Position numbers and translations under genes: made by a program | Shown here: one piece after another, positions 44,944-52,204 of the stretch | How the letters are laid out: every line of letters starts with the position of its first letter | How positions within the stretch are numbered: the first letter of the stretch is position 1 | Assembly: GCA_038131595.1 (NCBI GenBank) | Contig: JAYPPR010000008.1 | Location: 1,488,001-1,552,000, forward strand | Source: UBA9926 sp038131595 | Lineage (GTDB): Bacteria; Pseudomonadota; Gammaproteobacteria; Pseudomonadales; Azotimanducaceae | Direction of reading: 5' to 3' | Length of the DNA: 64,000 nt | Notes under the pieces: generated by a model | Told to the model about the DNA's origin: nothing | The model's database searches: none | The model's input: the letters and a program-made list of their open reading frames with translations, nothing else

Positions 44944-45030
44944 TGATTAAGGAAAGTAAAAAGGGGAGTTAAAAGGAAAGTTAAAGGGGAAGCAAAAAGC
45001 AACAAAAAGGACAACAAAAAGAGCAATAAA
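44944..45030. repeat. Purine-rich ~12-bp degenerate tandem array
   Basis: About seven units of 10-13 bp, each an A-run followed by a G-containing block (aaggaaagta, aaaaggggagtt, aaaaggaaagtt, aaaggggaagc, aaaaagcaac, aaaaaggacaac, aaaaagagcaat). It is nearly pure purine on the + strand and lies just beyond the glutamine synthetase terminator. Confidence 0.65.
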
Positions 45031-45055
45031 AAAGGGAGGCATGTGCCTCCCTTTT
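45028..45055 (-). terminator. Rho-independent terminator of the glutamine synthetase gene
   Basis: On the minus strand AAAAGGGAGGC-ACAT-GCCTCCCTTTTTT: a seven-pair GC-rich stem extended by A-T pairs, a four-base loop and a T tract, about 30 bp after the stop codon. Confidence 0.9.
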
Positions 45056-45084
45056 CCGCTCTGCCAATATTGAGGCAGCAAGGC

Positions 45085-46095
45085 TTAAGCGAGCGCCTCT
45101 TTTGTTGTTTGGATAATCGCTGCCGAGACCTTGTAAGGATCTGCGTTGGATGCAGTCCTTCTGTCTTCGAGTCGACCCTTCCAACCATCAACGACGGTAG
45201 ACACTGGGATACGAATACTCGCACCCCGATCCGAAACACCGTAAGAGAATTGGTCGATAGACTGTGTTTCGTGCTTGCCAGTCAATCGCTCTTCGTTATG
45301 CGCGCCATAAACACTCATGTGACGCTCGATGTTCTTACCAAAATTCTCGCAAATCTTGGTGAAAATGGATTCGTCTCCTACATCGCGCATAGCGCCATTT
45401 GAGAAGTTGGCGTGCATTCCCGAACCGTTCCAGTCGGTGTCACCGAGCGGCTTGGGATGGTAGTTGATCGCAAAACCATATTTCTCAGCGGTTCGTTCCA
45501 AGAGGTAACGCGCGATCCAGATTTGGTCGCCAGCGCTGTGGGCGCCTTTGGCAAAAATTTGGAATTCCCACTGGCCTGCAGCGACCTCAGCGTTGATACC
45601 CTCAACGTTCAGACCGGCTTCTAAACAGAGGTCTAGATGCTCTTCCACGCAGTCTCGACCGTAGGCGTTTTTCGCGCCAACGCTACAGTAGTAGGGTCCT
45701 TGTGGGCGAGGATAACCGCCCTCTGGAAATCCTGGTGGCAGGTCTGTCTGTGGGTCCCACAGGAAGTACTCTTGCTCGAATCCGAACCAAAAGTCCGCAT
45801 CATCATCGTCAATGGTTGAGCGACCATTAGAAACGTGAGGCGACCCATCAGCGTTCATGACTTCGCACATGACGAGGTAGCCATTATTTCGATCGGGATC
45901 GGGGTAAATGGCGACTGGCTTCAGCAGGCAGTCAGAACTGCCGCCGTCTGCTTGTTCTGTGGAACTGCCATCGAAGACCCACATGGGGCAGTCAGCGAGG
46001 TCGCCCGAGAAGTTTTCGCGAACCATGGTTTTACTGCGCAAACTTTGCGTGGGCATATAGCCATCCAGCCATAAGTATTCTAGCTTTGCTTTCAT
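45085..46095 (-). CDS. glnII: Type II (eukaryote-like) glutamine synthetase
   Basis: A 336-residue GS, the length of the GSII class (about 330-350) rather than bacterial GSI (about 470). GSII hallmarks are the N-terminal YLWLDGY, WVFDGSSTEQADGGSSDC, FGFEQEYFLWD (metal-binding Glu), GPYYCSVGAKNAYGRD, GINAEVAAGQWEFQI and NGSGMHANFS. It makes glutamine from glutamate, ammonia and ATP in the cytoplasm; GSII is not adenylylated, so control should be mainly transcriptional. It occupies the place where glnA lies next to ntrBC in most relatives. A sigma-54 promoter and an NtrC site precede it and a clear terminator follows. Confidence 0.92.
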   Translation of the reverse strand: MKAKLEYLWLDGYMPTQSLRSKTMVRENFSGDLADCPMWVFDGSSTEQADGGSSDCLLKPVAIYPDPDRNNGYLVMCEVMNADGSPHVSNGRSTIDDDDADFWFGFEQEYFLWDPQTDLPPGFPEGGYPRPQGPYYCSVGAKNAYGRDCVEEHLDLCLEAGLNVEGINAEVAAGQWEFQIFAKGAHSAGDQIWIARYLLERTAEKYGFAINYHPKPLGDTDWNGSGMHANFSNGAMRDVGDESIFTKICENFGKNIERHMSVYGAHNEERLTGKHETQSIDQFSYGVSDRGASIRIPVSTVVDGWKGRLEDRRTASNADPYKVSAAIIQTTKEALA

Positions 46096-46262
46096 GTTGT
46101 GTGTCTTCCTCCAGTACAGTGTGCGGGTCGCGTCATCGCCGATCCCACGGTTAGGTGATTACTAAGGGCCATGACGCGTCTATGTCCGATACCATTCAAT
46201 CGCCACCCAGAGCAAAAGTAACCGGGCAGTCGAACGCGCTGGCGTTTCAGCACAGAGAAGAC

Positions 46263-46278
46263 AGCAACTAATATGCCA
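46263..46278 (-). promoter_or_regulatory. Sigma-54 promoter of the glutamine synthetase gene
   Basis: On the minus strand TGGCATATTAGTTGCT matches the -24/-12 consensus TGGCAC-N5-TTGC(A/T), with the invariant GG and GC ten bases apart. It implies a start near 46251-46253 and a leader of about 155 bases. Confidence 0.85.
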
Positions 46279-46360
46279 GACCAATTCAAAGTAAAAATTC
46301 CATAAATATCAGTTGTTTAATGGTTCGCCAAGGCCGGCTGGTTGCGAACGTTTCCAGAAA

Positions 46361-46377
46361 TGCACCATTAAGGTGCG
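46361..46377. promoter_or_regulatory. NtrC-binding site upstream of the glutamine synthetase gene
   Basis: TGCACC-ATTAA-GGTGCG, near-perfect NtrC dyad, centred about 115 bp upstream of the predicted sigma-54 start, an enhancer-like distance. A further half-site GGTGCG at 46403-46408 is offset by 31 bp, about three helical turns. Confidence 0.85.
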
Positions 46378-46627
46378 ATTTTATCGGCTAAAGGAAGAAA
46401 TTGGTGCGTTATTAACGAATTCTGGAGGACGATGAGCGATTTCGGTGCGCTGTCCTCTTGCAAACGCGCATTTGATAGACCTCTCTAGTAATGAATGGCG
46501 AATGGTTTGGATAGCGTGGTGGGCGATAAGGGTAGGGGCCTCGTTCCGGGCCATCGCATTGCGGGCTAACCTTCCCCAGTGCTCGTAGCGCTCCCTTCTC
46601 AGCACTCCTTTTTCGGTGGGCTTTCAG

Positions 46628-46633
46628 TATAAT
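46628..46633 (+). promoter_or_regulatory. Probable -10 box of typA
   Basis: Perfect TATAAT 44 bp before the typA ATG. The -35 region is weak (no recognisable TTGACA at 16-18 bp), so confidence rests on the -10. Confidence 0.45.
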
Positions 46634-46677
46634 GCGCGCCGTCCTGGGGACGCCCCCATCAACCGAGTGTCTTACCT

Positions 46678-48504
46678 ATGTCGGTACCTTTACGAAACAT
46701 CGCGATTATCGCGCATGTCGATCATGGCAAAACCACGTTGATCGATAAATTGCTCGCCCAGTCCGGCGTCCTGGCTAGAGGCGAGGACGCCACTGAACGC
46801 TTAATGGATTCCAACGAATTGGAGCGTGAGCGAGGTATCACCATCCTCGCCAAGAACACGGCGCTTGATTGGAAAGGGGTACGCATCAATATCGTTGACA
46901 CTCCAGGCCACGCAGACTTTGGCGGTGAGGTTGAGCGAATCCTTTCCATGGTCGACTCTGTGTTGCTGTTGGTTGACGCGGTCGAAGGCCCCATGCCTCA
47001 GACTCGATTTGTGACCCAAAAAGCATTCGAAAACCGGCTGAACCCCATCTTGATGGTCAATAAAGTTGATCGTGATGGCGCGCGACCCGATTGGGTGGTC
47101 AACGAGGTCTTCGAACTCTTTGATCAATTGGGCGCAACCGAGGAACAACTTGATTTCCCGGTGGTGGTTGGGTCGGCAATCGAGGGTCGAGCGGGTCCTA
47201 CGGCTGACGAACTTGGCAACGATCTGTCGTTTCTGCTCGATTTAATTGTCGATCATGTCTCCGCACCTGACGTGCAGGTGGAAGGGCCGCTGCAAATGCA
47301 GATTAGTGCACTGGATTACAACAGCTACGTTGGCCTTATCGGGCTTGGTCGTATCAAGCGGGGCCGAGTGCATCGAGGGATGCCCGTCGCCGTCGTCGAT
47401 CGAGAGGGCGACACTCGTCGAGCGAAGGTCCTGCAGGTGATGGGTTTTTCGGGCCTCCAGCGCGTTGAGCAGGAGGAGGCATTTGCTGGAGACATCGTAA
47501 GCGTATCCGGTATCGAGGGGTTATCCATCTCCGATACGATCTGTGACCCTGAAGCCGCTGAAGCACTTCCGGCGCTTAAAGTCGACGAACCCACAATCTC
47601 CATGACTTTCCAGGTCAATACGTCTCCCTTCGCGGGTCGAGATGGGAAGTTCATTACTAGCCGTAACATTCGTGATCGGCTGGACCGAGAGCTACAGTAC
47701 AACGTCGCCCTGCGAGTCGCCGATGGCGACTCACCTGATAAGTTCATCGTCTCTGGACGAGGCGAATTGCACCTAGCTGTGCTCATCGAGACCATGCGCC
47801 GGGAGGGTTATGAACTTGGGGTATCGCGCCCTGAAGTCATTACCAAAGAAGTGGCCGGTGCGGTGCATGAGCCGTTCGAGCAGCTCAGCCTCGATGTTGA
47901 GCAGACGCACCAGGGCGCACTGATGGAAAAAATTGGTGAGCGGCGAGGCGTATTAAATAACATGCAGCCCGATCACAATGGCCGAGTACGGCTCGACTTT
48001 ATTATCCCCACTCGAGGACTGATTGGTTTTAGAGGAGAGTTTTTAACGCTCACTTCAGGGACAGGATTGATGGCCAGTGTATTCGATCACTACGGACCAA
48101 AGATCAACGAAGAGCTAAGCGCAAGACATAATGGCGTGCTGGTATCGATGGTTTCGGGTAAGAGTTTGGCATTTAGCCTCTACAACTTGCAGCCGCGAGG
48201 TCGCCTCTTTATCCATCCGAATGAGGAAGTGTACGAGGGCATGATCATTGGTCTGCATTCAAGGGGGAATGATCTGCCGGTTAATCCAACAAAAGGTAAG
48301 CAGCTAACGAACATAAGGGCCGCCGGCAGCGATGAAAACATCGTGCTGACGCCGCCTGTGCAATTCACGCTCGAGCAGGCGATTGAATTTCTCGATGACG
48401 ACGAGCTGGTTGAAATTACACCCAACCACATTCGTTTGCGGAAAAAGTTGCTCACAGAAAATGAGAGAAAACGCGCGAGTCGCGCCAAGGAAAAAGACGT
48501 CTAA
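46678..48504 (+). CDS. typA: Ribosome-associated GTPase TypA/BipA
   Basis: A 608-residue translational GTPase. G-motifs are AHVDHGKTTL (12-21), the switch I region ERGITI, VDTPGHADFGGEVER and VNKVDRDGAR; the C-terminal half has the EF-G-like domains and the BipA-specific end (RGLIGFRGEFLTLTSGTG, NPTKGKQLTNIRAAG, DDELVEITPNHIRLRKK). It acts on ribosome assembly and stress adaptation. The length matches E. coli BipA. The stop is followed directly by the next gene's ATG, so the two are coupled. Confidence 0.97.
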   Translation: MSVPLRNIAIIAHVDHGKTTLIDKLLAQSGVLARGEDATERLMDSNELERERGITILAKNTALDWKGVRINIVDTPGHADFGGEVERILSMVDSVLLLVDAVEGPMPQTRFVTQKAFENRLNPILMVNKVDRDGARPDWVVNEVFELFDQLGATEEQLDFPVVVGSAIEGRAGPTADELGNDLSFLLDLIVDHVSAPDVQVEGPLQMQISALDYNSYVGLIGLGRIKRGRVHRGMPVAVVDREGDTRRAKVLQVMGFSGLQRVEQEEAFAGDIVSVSGIEGLSISDTICDPEAAEALPALKVDEPTISMTFQVNTSPFAGRDGKFITSRNIRDRLDRELQYNVALRVADGDSPDKFIVSGRGELHLAVLIETMRREGYELGVSRPEVITKEVAGAVHEPFEQLSLDVEQTHQGALMEKIGERRGVLNNMQPDHNGRVRLDFIIPTRGLIGFRGEFLTLTSGTGLMASVFDHYGPKINEELSARHNGVLVSMVSGKSLAFSLYNLQPRGRLFIHPNEEVYEGMIIGLHSRGNDLPVNPTKGKQLTNIRAAGSDENIVLTPPVQFTLEQAIEFLDDDELVEITPNHIRLRKKLLTENERKRASRAKEKDV

Positions 48505-49446
48505 ATGCGTTCGCTCTATCCGGACATCAAACCGTTTGATCGGCAAATGCTAGAAGTGGGTGATGGTCACCAGCTTTATGTTGATCAAAGCGGGCGTCCT
48601 GGCCACCACCCCGTTGTTTTTTTGCACGGCGGTCCGGGTAATGGCTGCGAGTTTGATTCGCGGCGATTCTTCGATCCAGACCAGTACCACATTATTTTGT
48701 TTGATCAGCGAGGTGCAGGGCGCTCGCTACCGTCAGGTGCGATTCACGCCAATACGCTGGATCATCTAATCGATGACATGGAAATGATTCGGGCGCATCT
48801 AGAACTCGAGCAATGGGCCCTCTTTGGCGGAGGATGGGGCGCGACTGTCGCGCTGAAGTATGCAGAGACTTACCCCGACAGGGTTTCGGGTATGGTGCTC
48901 CGCAGCCCCTTTCTGGCACGACGTGCGGATGTTGATTGGGTTTATCGGGAAGGTCTTAATCAATTTTTCCCTGAGCAATGGCGTAGGCTCACTGAGATTC
49001 TGGATGACGAGCAGACACCGCTTCTCGGCTATCAAGCGCTCATGAATTCAGATAACGAACTCGAGAGAATGGATGCGGCCAAACGATTTGCCGTTTGGGA
49101 AGCTGAGTGCGCCAACCTGCGTCCTGATTCGAGGTTGGTCAGGCACCTGACAAAGGCATCAAGAGCGCTTGCACGATGTCGGATCAGCACCCATTACTAC
49201 ACCAACGATTGTTTTGTTGAGGAGAACCAGTTGCTGGCTGAAGCTGAGCGCCTGAACGGCATTCCGGGTTATATCGTTCAGGGGCGATTTGACTTGATCA
49301 CGCGGCCAGCGGCTGCGATCGATCTCGCAAATCGCTGGACGACTAGCGAGCTGATGATCGTGCGCGAAGCAGGCCATTCAGCCACCGAGCCGGCGATGAT
49401 TGATGCCCTCGTCAGAGCAACGCAACGATTGGCCGAACGGTTGTGA
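48505..49446 (+). CDS. Proline iminopeptidase homologue lacking its catalytic serine
   Basis: A 313-residue alpha/beta hydrolase with the whole S33 proline iminopeptidase framework: FDRQMLEVGDGHQLYVDQSG, HGGPGNG (41-47), LFDQRGAGRS, WALFGGGWGATVALKYAE, VQGRFDLI and EAGHSA. In active enzymes the nucleophile elbow reads GGSWGS; here it is GGGWGA (108-113), so the nucleophile Ser is Gly110 (codon GGA) and the second Ser is Ala. The Asp and His of the triad remain. It is coupled to typA and lies before dtd, the normal location of pip in relatives. Peptidase activity by the usual mechanism is not expected. Confidence 0.85.
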   Translation: MRSLYPDIKPFDRQMLEVGDGHQLYVDQSGRPGHHPVVFLHGGPGNGCEFDSRRFFDPDQYHIILFDQRGAGRSLPSGAIHANTLDHLIDDMEMIRAHLELEQWALFGGGWGATVALKYAETYPDRVSGMVLRSPFLARRADVDWVYREGLNQFFPEQWRRLTEILDDEQTPLLGYQALMNSDNELERMDAAKRFAVWEAECANLRPDSRLVRHLTKASRALARCRISTHYYTNDCFVEENQLLAEAERLNGIPGYIVQGRFDLITRPAAAIDLANRWTTSELMIVREAGHSATEPAMIDALVRATQRLAERL

Positions 49447-49462
49447 CGGTGGACCTGCTTCT

Positions 49463-49904
49463 ATGAAGGCCCTGATACAACGTGTCACTCGAGCCAAGGT
49501 GACGGTCGAGCAGCAGATCGTTGGCGAAATCGACGCGGGCTTACTTGTGTTGCTCGGCATTGATGCGGGAGACACCGAGTCAGTAGCAGACCGTTTGGCA
49601 AGTAAAGTGACGAATTACAGAGTTTTTGCTGACGACGCAGGCCACATGAACCAAAGCGTGCGAGACATTAGAGGTGAACTGTTGGTGGTGTCTCAATTCA
49701 CGCTCTCTGCTTCGACGAAAAAGGGGCTGCAGGCCCTCGTTCTCTGCCGCTAAATCACCCGATCTCGCAGAGCCTTTATATGAGTATTTCGTTGCGCGTG
49801 TTGGTGAGCTAGTCGGTGTGCAAACCGGACGATTCGGTGCTGATATGCAGATCGAGCTCGTCAACGACGGTCCGGTGACCTTTCTGCTCGAGGTGATGGA
49901 ATAA
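49463..49904 (+). CDS. dtd: D-aminoacyl-tRNA deacylase Dtd (apparent frameshift)
   Basis: A roughly 146-residue DTD that removes D-amino acids from tRNA. The first part (MKALIQRVTRAKVTV...VVSQFTLSASTKKG) carries the SQFTL motif. The second part (RPSFSAAKSPDLAEPLYEYF...TGRFGADMQIELVNDGPVTF) holds the NxGPxT motif. They are in different frames; the shift is at a G4 run (49723-49726), where one fewer G joins them as KKGCRPSFSAA. Both essential motifs survive, which favours an indel error. The ATG at 49463 is the family start. Confidence 0.88.
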
Positions 49905-49971
49905 GACCAGTAACTAGCCCGGTCATATCCCTTGGTGTTTAGCGCCGTGCCAGCTAGGGCCATAAACCATA

Positions 49972-50045
49972 GCCAAGAAACCCAGCCGAAGAACCCCAAA
50001 AAAACCAGCAAAAAACACTGCCAAAGGACCCAGCCAAAAAACATA
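49972..50045. repeat. A/C-rich ~13-bp degenerate tandem array
   Basis: Units of about 12-13 bp beginning GCC(A/G)A: gccaagaaaccca, gccgaagaacccc, then an A-rich spacer, gcaaaaaacact, gccaaaggaccca, gccaaaaaacata. It lies between the convergent dtd and tatC genes. No conventional terminator is visible there. Confidence 0.55.
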
Positions 50046-50108
50046 GTCACAAGTGCGTCACATCGACGTCCACAGAATGGGGCTAGGTAGGAGAGGGGGG
50101 TTGGCCTA

Positions 50109-50885
50109 CTAGTCAGTAGAAGCCTCTGCGTTTTCATCCTTTCCTGTCAGAACGATGGAGAAGATGATGCCCGCCTCGAATAGCAGCCACATGGGCACGG
50201 CAAGCAGTATCTGTGAGACAACATCCGGCGGTGTGAGTAGCATGCCAACGATGAAACATCCCAAAATGACAAACGGACGTTTTTGCCTAAGGCTCTCGGG
50301 TGTTGTTGCACCGCTCCAGACTAGCAGCATGGTGGCAATGGGGATCTCGAAGGCGAGTCCGAACGCAAAAAATAATTTCAGCACAAAGTCTAAATAACGA
50401 TTGATATCGGTCATGATCGTCACGCCCTCGGGTGCTACCCCTGTGAAAAAGGCGAACACCAATGGGAAGACTACGTAGTAAGCGAACGCGATTCCTGCAT
50501 AGAACAAAAGGATGCTGGAGATCAGCAAAGGAAAGGCGACCCGCTTCTCGTTGGAGTAAAGCCCTGGCGCGATAAACGCCCAGATCTGATGCAGGATATA
50601 AGGCATTGCAATAAAGATCGCTGACACCAGCGACAGTTTAAATGGCGTTAAAAATGGCGAGGCGACTTCAGTGGCGATCATCGATGTCCCCTCGGGAAGG
50701 TAGGCGCGCAGAGGACTTGAGAGGTAGACGTAAAGATCGTTGGCGAAGTAAAAGAGCGGTAGAAACAGCACACCTACAGCAACTGTGCTTCGTAGCAATC
50801 TGCTTCGTAGCTCGATGAGATGCTCGACCAGGGGTTGCCCGGGGTCCGAATCAGGAGAGTTAGGGCTCGCGGGTTGATCGTTCAT
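50109..50885 (-). CDS. tatC: Twin-arginine translocase subunit TatC
   Basis: A 258-residue six-helix membrane protein. It has the N-terminal LVEHLIELRSRLL, PFKLSLVSAIFIAMPYILHQIWAFIAPGLY and the conserved FGLAFEIPI. It recognises twin-arginine signal peptides and with TatA/TatB moves folded proteins across the inner membrane. The ATG at 50885 is chosen; the gene overlaps tatB by 26 bp. The acidic, Ser/Pro-rich N-terminus before the first motif is slightly longer than in E. coli. Confidence 0.95.
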   Translation of the reverse strand: MNDQPASPNSPDSDPGQPLVEHLIELRSRLLRSTVAVGVLFLPLFYFANDLYVYLSSPLRAYLPEGTSMIATEVASPFLTPFKLSLVSAIFIAMPYILHQIWAFIAPGLYSNEKRVAFPLLISSILLFYAGIAFAYYVVFPLVFAFFTGVAPEGVTIMTDINRYLDFVLKLFFAFGLAFEIPIATMLLVWSGATTPESLRQKRPFVILGCFIVGMLLTPPDVVSQILLAVPMWLLFEAGIIFSIVLTGKDENAEASTD

Positions 50886-51237
50886 TGGGAGACGGTGTTT
50901 TTGGTTCACTGCTGCTATCGGCGCTGCCATCAGCCTCGCTCGCTTTCATAGCACTCTTTGCCTCGCGGGCGAGATTATCAATTTCGGCATTGGTTTGGGC
51001 GATCGCTGCCTTGGAGCGTTCTATTTCTTTCAAGATAGCTTCGTTGTGAAGTTGCTGGCGGATTTCATCGGCACCAATGCCTTGCTCGATATCACGCCGA
51101 ATATCCGCAAAGCCCCGACGGAATCGTCCTATCCAAAGGGCAACGGTTCGCATGGTGCTCGGCAACTGATCAGGACCAATTACAAGCAAGGTTACGACGC
51201 CAATCAGGAGGAGCTCGGGAAATCCGATGTCGAACAT
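50860..51237 (-). CDS. tatB: Sec-independent translocase subunit TatB
   Basis: A 125-residue TatB: MFDIGFPELLLIGVVTLLVIGP with the invariant FPELLLI and the Gly-Pro hinge, then an amphipathic helix (LWIGRFRRGFADIRRDIEQ) and an acidic Ser-rich tail. It forms the receptor complex with TatC. It lies between tatA and tatC in the conserved order, 12 bp after tatA. Confidence 0.94.
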   Translation of the reverse strand: MFDIGFPELLLIGVVTLLVIGPDQLPSTMRTVALWIGRFRRGFADIRRDIEQGIGADEIRQQLHNEAILKEIERSKAAIAQTNAEIDNLAREAKSAMKASEADGSADSSSEPKTPSPNERSTREP

Positions 51238-51249
51238 GGGGCTTGGGCG

Positions 51250-51462
51250 CTATTTCTGCTCGACGGAAGGGGACTCGGCTGCTGTCTCGTTAACTTCCTC
51301 CGATGATTCCGCTTTTGCGGAAGCAGGCTCGTCGGTAACGGCGCTCCTAAACCCCTTGATGGCGCCGCCTAAATCGGTACCTATGCTTCTCAGTTTTTTA
51401 GTTCCAAATAACAACAGAACGATAACGAGAATGATCATCAGTTCAGTGATACCAAAAGACAT
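51250..51462 (-). CDS. tatA: Sec-independent translocase subunit TatA
   Basis: A 70-residue TatA. It has one N-terminal helix (MIILVIVLLLFGTKKL) with the FGTKKLR hinge, the amphipathic helix GTDLGGAIKGFRSAV and an acidic tail. Multiple copies form the pore or weaken the membrane during translocation. AGGAG before the ATG. It is 9 bp after hisE in the ubiE-ubiB-hisI-hisE-tatABC run. Confidence 0.95.
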   Translation of the reverse strand: MSFGITELMIILVIVLLLFGTKKLRSIGTDLGGAIKGFRSAVTDEPASAKAESSEEVNETAAESPSVEQK

Positions 51463-51471
51463 GGTGTTCTC

Positions 51472-51813
51472 CTATTCGCTCACACTCTTACGAGCACGTT
51501 TCTCATCGAGACCTGAAGTTCCTGCTCTCCGCTCAAGCTCAGACAGCACGTCAGCGTGATCGACGCCCGCATGGTCCAAGAGCACCATGCAATGAAACCA
51601 GAGGTCTGCCATTTCCGCTACGATCGCCTGCTGATTGCTGCCTGCATCCGAGGCTGTTTTGGCAGCAAGGATGACCTCCGTCGCCTCTTCACCAATTTTC
51701 GCCAGTATTTTGTCGAGTCCTTTGTGATTGAGCTGCGCAACATAGGAGGTGCCCGGATCGGCGTTTTTTCTTGACCGAATGGTGTCTGCTAATGCTCGCA
51801 GTGTGTCAGTCAT
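51472..51813 (-). CDS. hisE: Phosphoribosyl-ATP pyrophosphatase HisE
   Basis: A 113-residue MazG-like all-alpha enzyme, second step of histidine synthesis. Metal-binding motifs are ILAKIGEEATEVILAAK and AEMADLWFHCMVLL (EExxE and ExxD patterns). It is separate from hisI, as in Pseudomonas and unlike the fused hisIE of enterobacteria. Its start overlaps the hisI end by 8 bp. Confidence 0.95.
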   Translation of the reverse strand: MTDTLRALADTIRSRKNADPGTSYVAQLNHKGLDKILAKIGEEATEVILAAKTASDAGSNQQAIVAEMADLWFHCMVLLDHAGVDHADVLSELERRAGTSGLDEKRARKSVSE

Positions 51814-52204
51814 CCTTGTAAATCTCGCTTGGATCTTTAATCACGTCGAGGTCATCCTGCCAGGTTTGGTCTCGCAAGACCCTAAAAAAGCAGGACGATC
51901 TGCCTGTGTGGCAGGCAATGCCGCCTACTTGATCGATGAGCAATAGTAGCACATCGCCATCGCAGTCTAGGCGTATCTCCTTGACATGCTGAACATGCCC
52001 ACTTTGCTCTCCCTTGCGCCAGAGGGTCTGCCGTGACCTTGAAAAATAGTGGGCTTCACCGGTACGAAGGGTTTCGGCGACCGCATTTCGGTTCATCCAG
52101 GCGACCATGAGCACGTCTTTGGTGACCGCATCTTGGGCGATGGCAGGCAGTAATCCATGATCATCGAACTTGAGCGCATCTAGATAAGCATCGCTTTGAT
52201 TCAT
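51806..52204 (-). CDS. hisI: Phosphoribosyl-AMP cyclohydrolase HisI
   Basis: A 132-residue monofunctional cyclohydrolase, third step of histidine synthesis. It has VLMVAWMNRNAV, YFSRSRQTLWRKGEQSGH, the metal-binding LDCDGD and CHTGRSSCFF with the zinc cysteines. The ATG at 52204 overlaps the ubiB stop by 4 bp. A longer frame to 52270 would run into ubiB and is not supported. Confidence 0.95.
   Translation of the reverse strand: MNQSDAYLDALKFDDHGLLPAIAQDAVTKDVLMVAWMNRNAVAETLRTGEAHYFSRSRQTLWRKGEQSGHVQHVKEIRLDCDGDVLLLLIDQVGGIACHTGRSSCFFRVLRDQTWQDDLDVIKDPSEIYKDD

Larger units (their letters stand above)
44698..45084. other. Intergenic region after glutamine synthetase
   Basis: 387 bp. The right part contains the terminator of the glutamine synthetase gene and a purine-rich short-period array (both entered separately). 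The left part shows nothing I can support. Confidence 0.55.
46096..46677. other. Divergent control region, glutamine synthetase / typA
   Basis: 582 bp without a supported gene. It holds a sigma-54 promoter and NtrC site for the leftward glutamine synthetase gene and a -10 box for the rightward typA (separate entries). A 74-codon open frame at 46381-46605 has no support. Confidence 0.65.

Noticed and set aside
49463..49904. Programmed frameshift in dtd
   Set aside because: Known dtd genes need none; a G4 run and five other frameshifts in the window point to sequence error.
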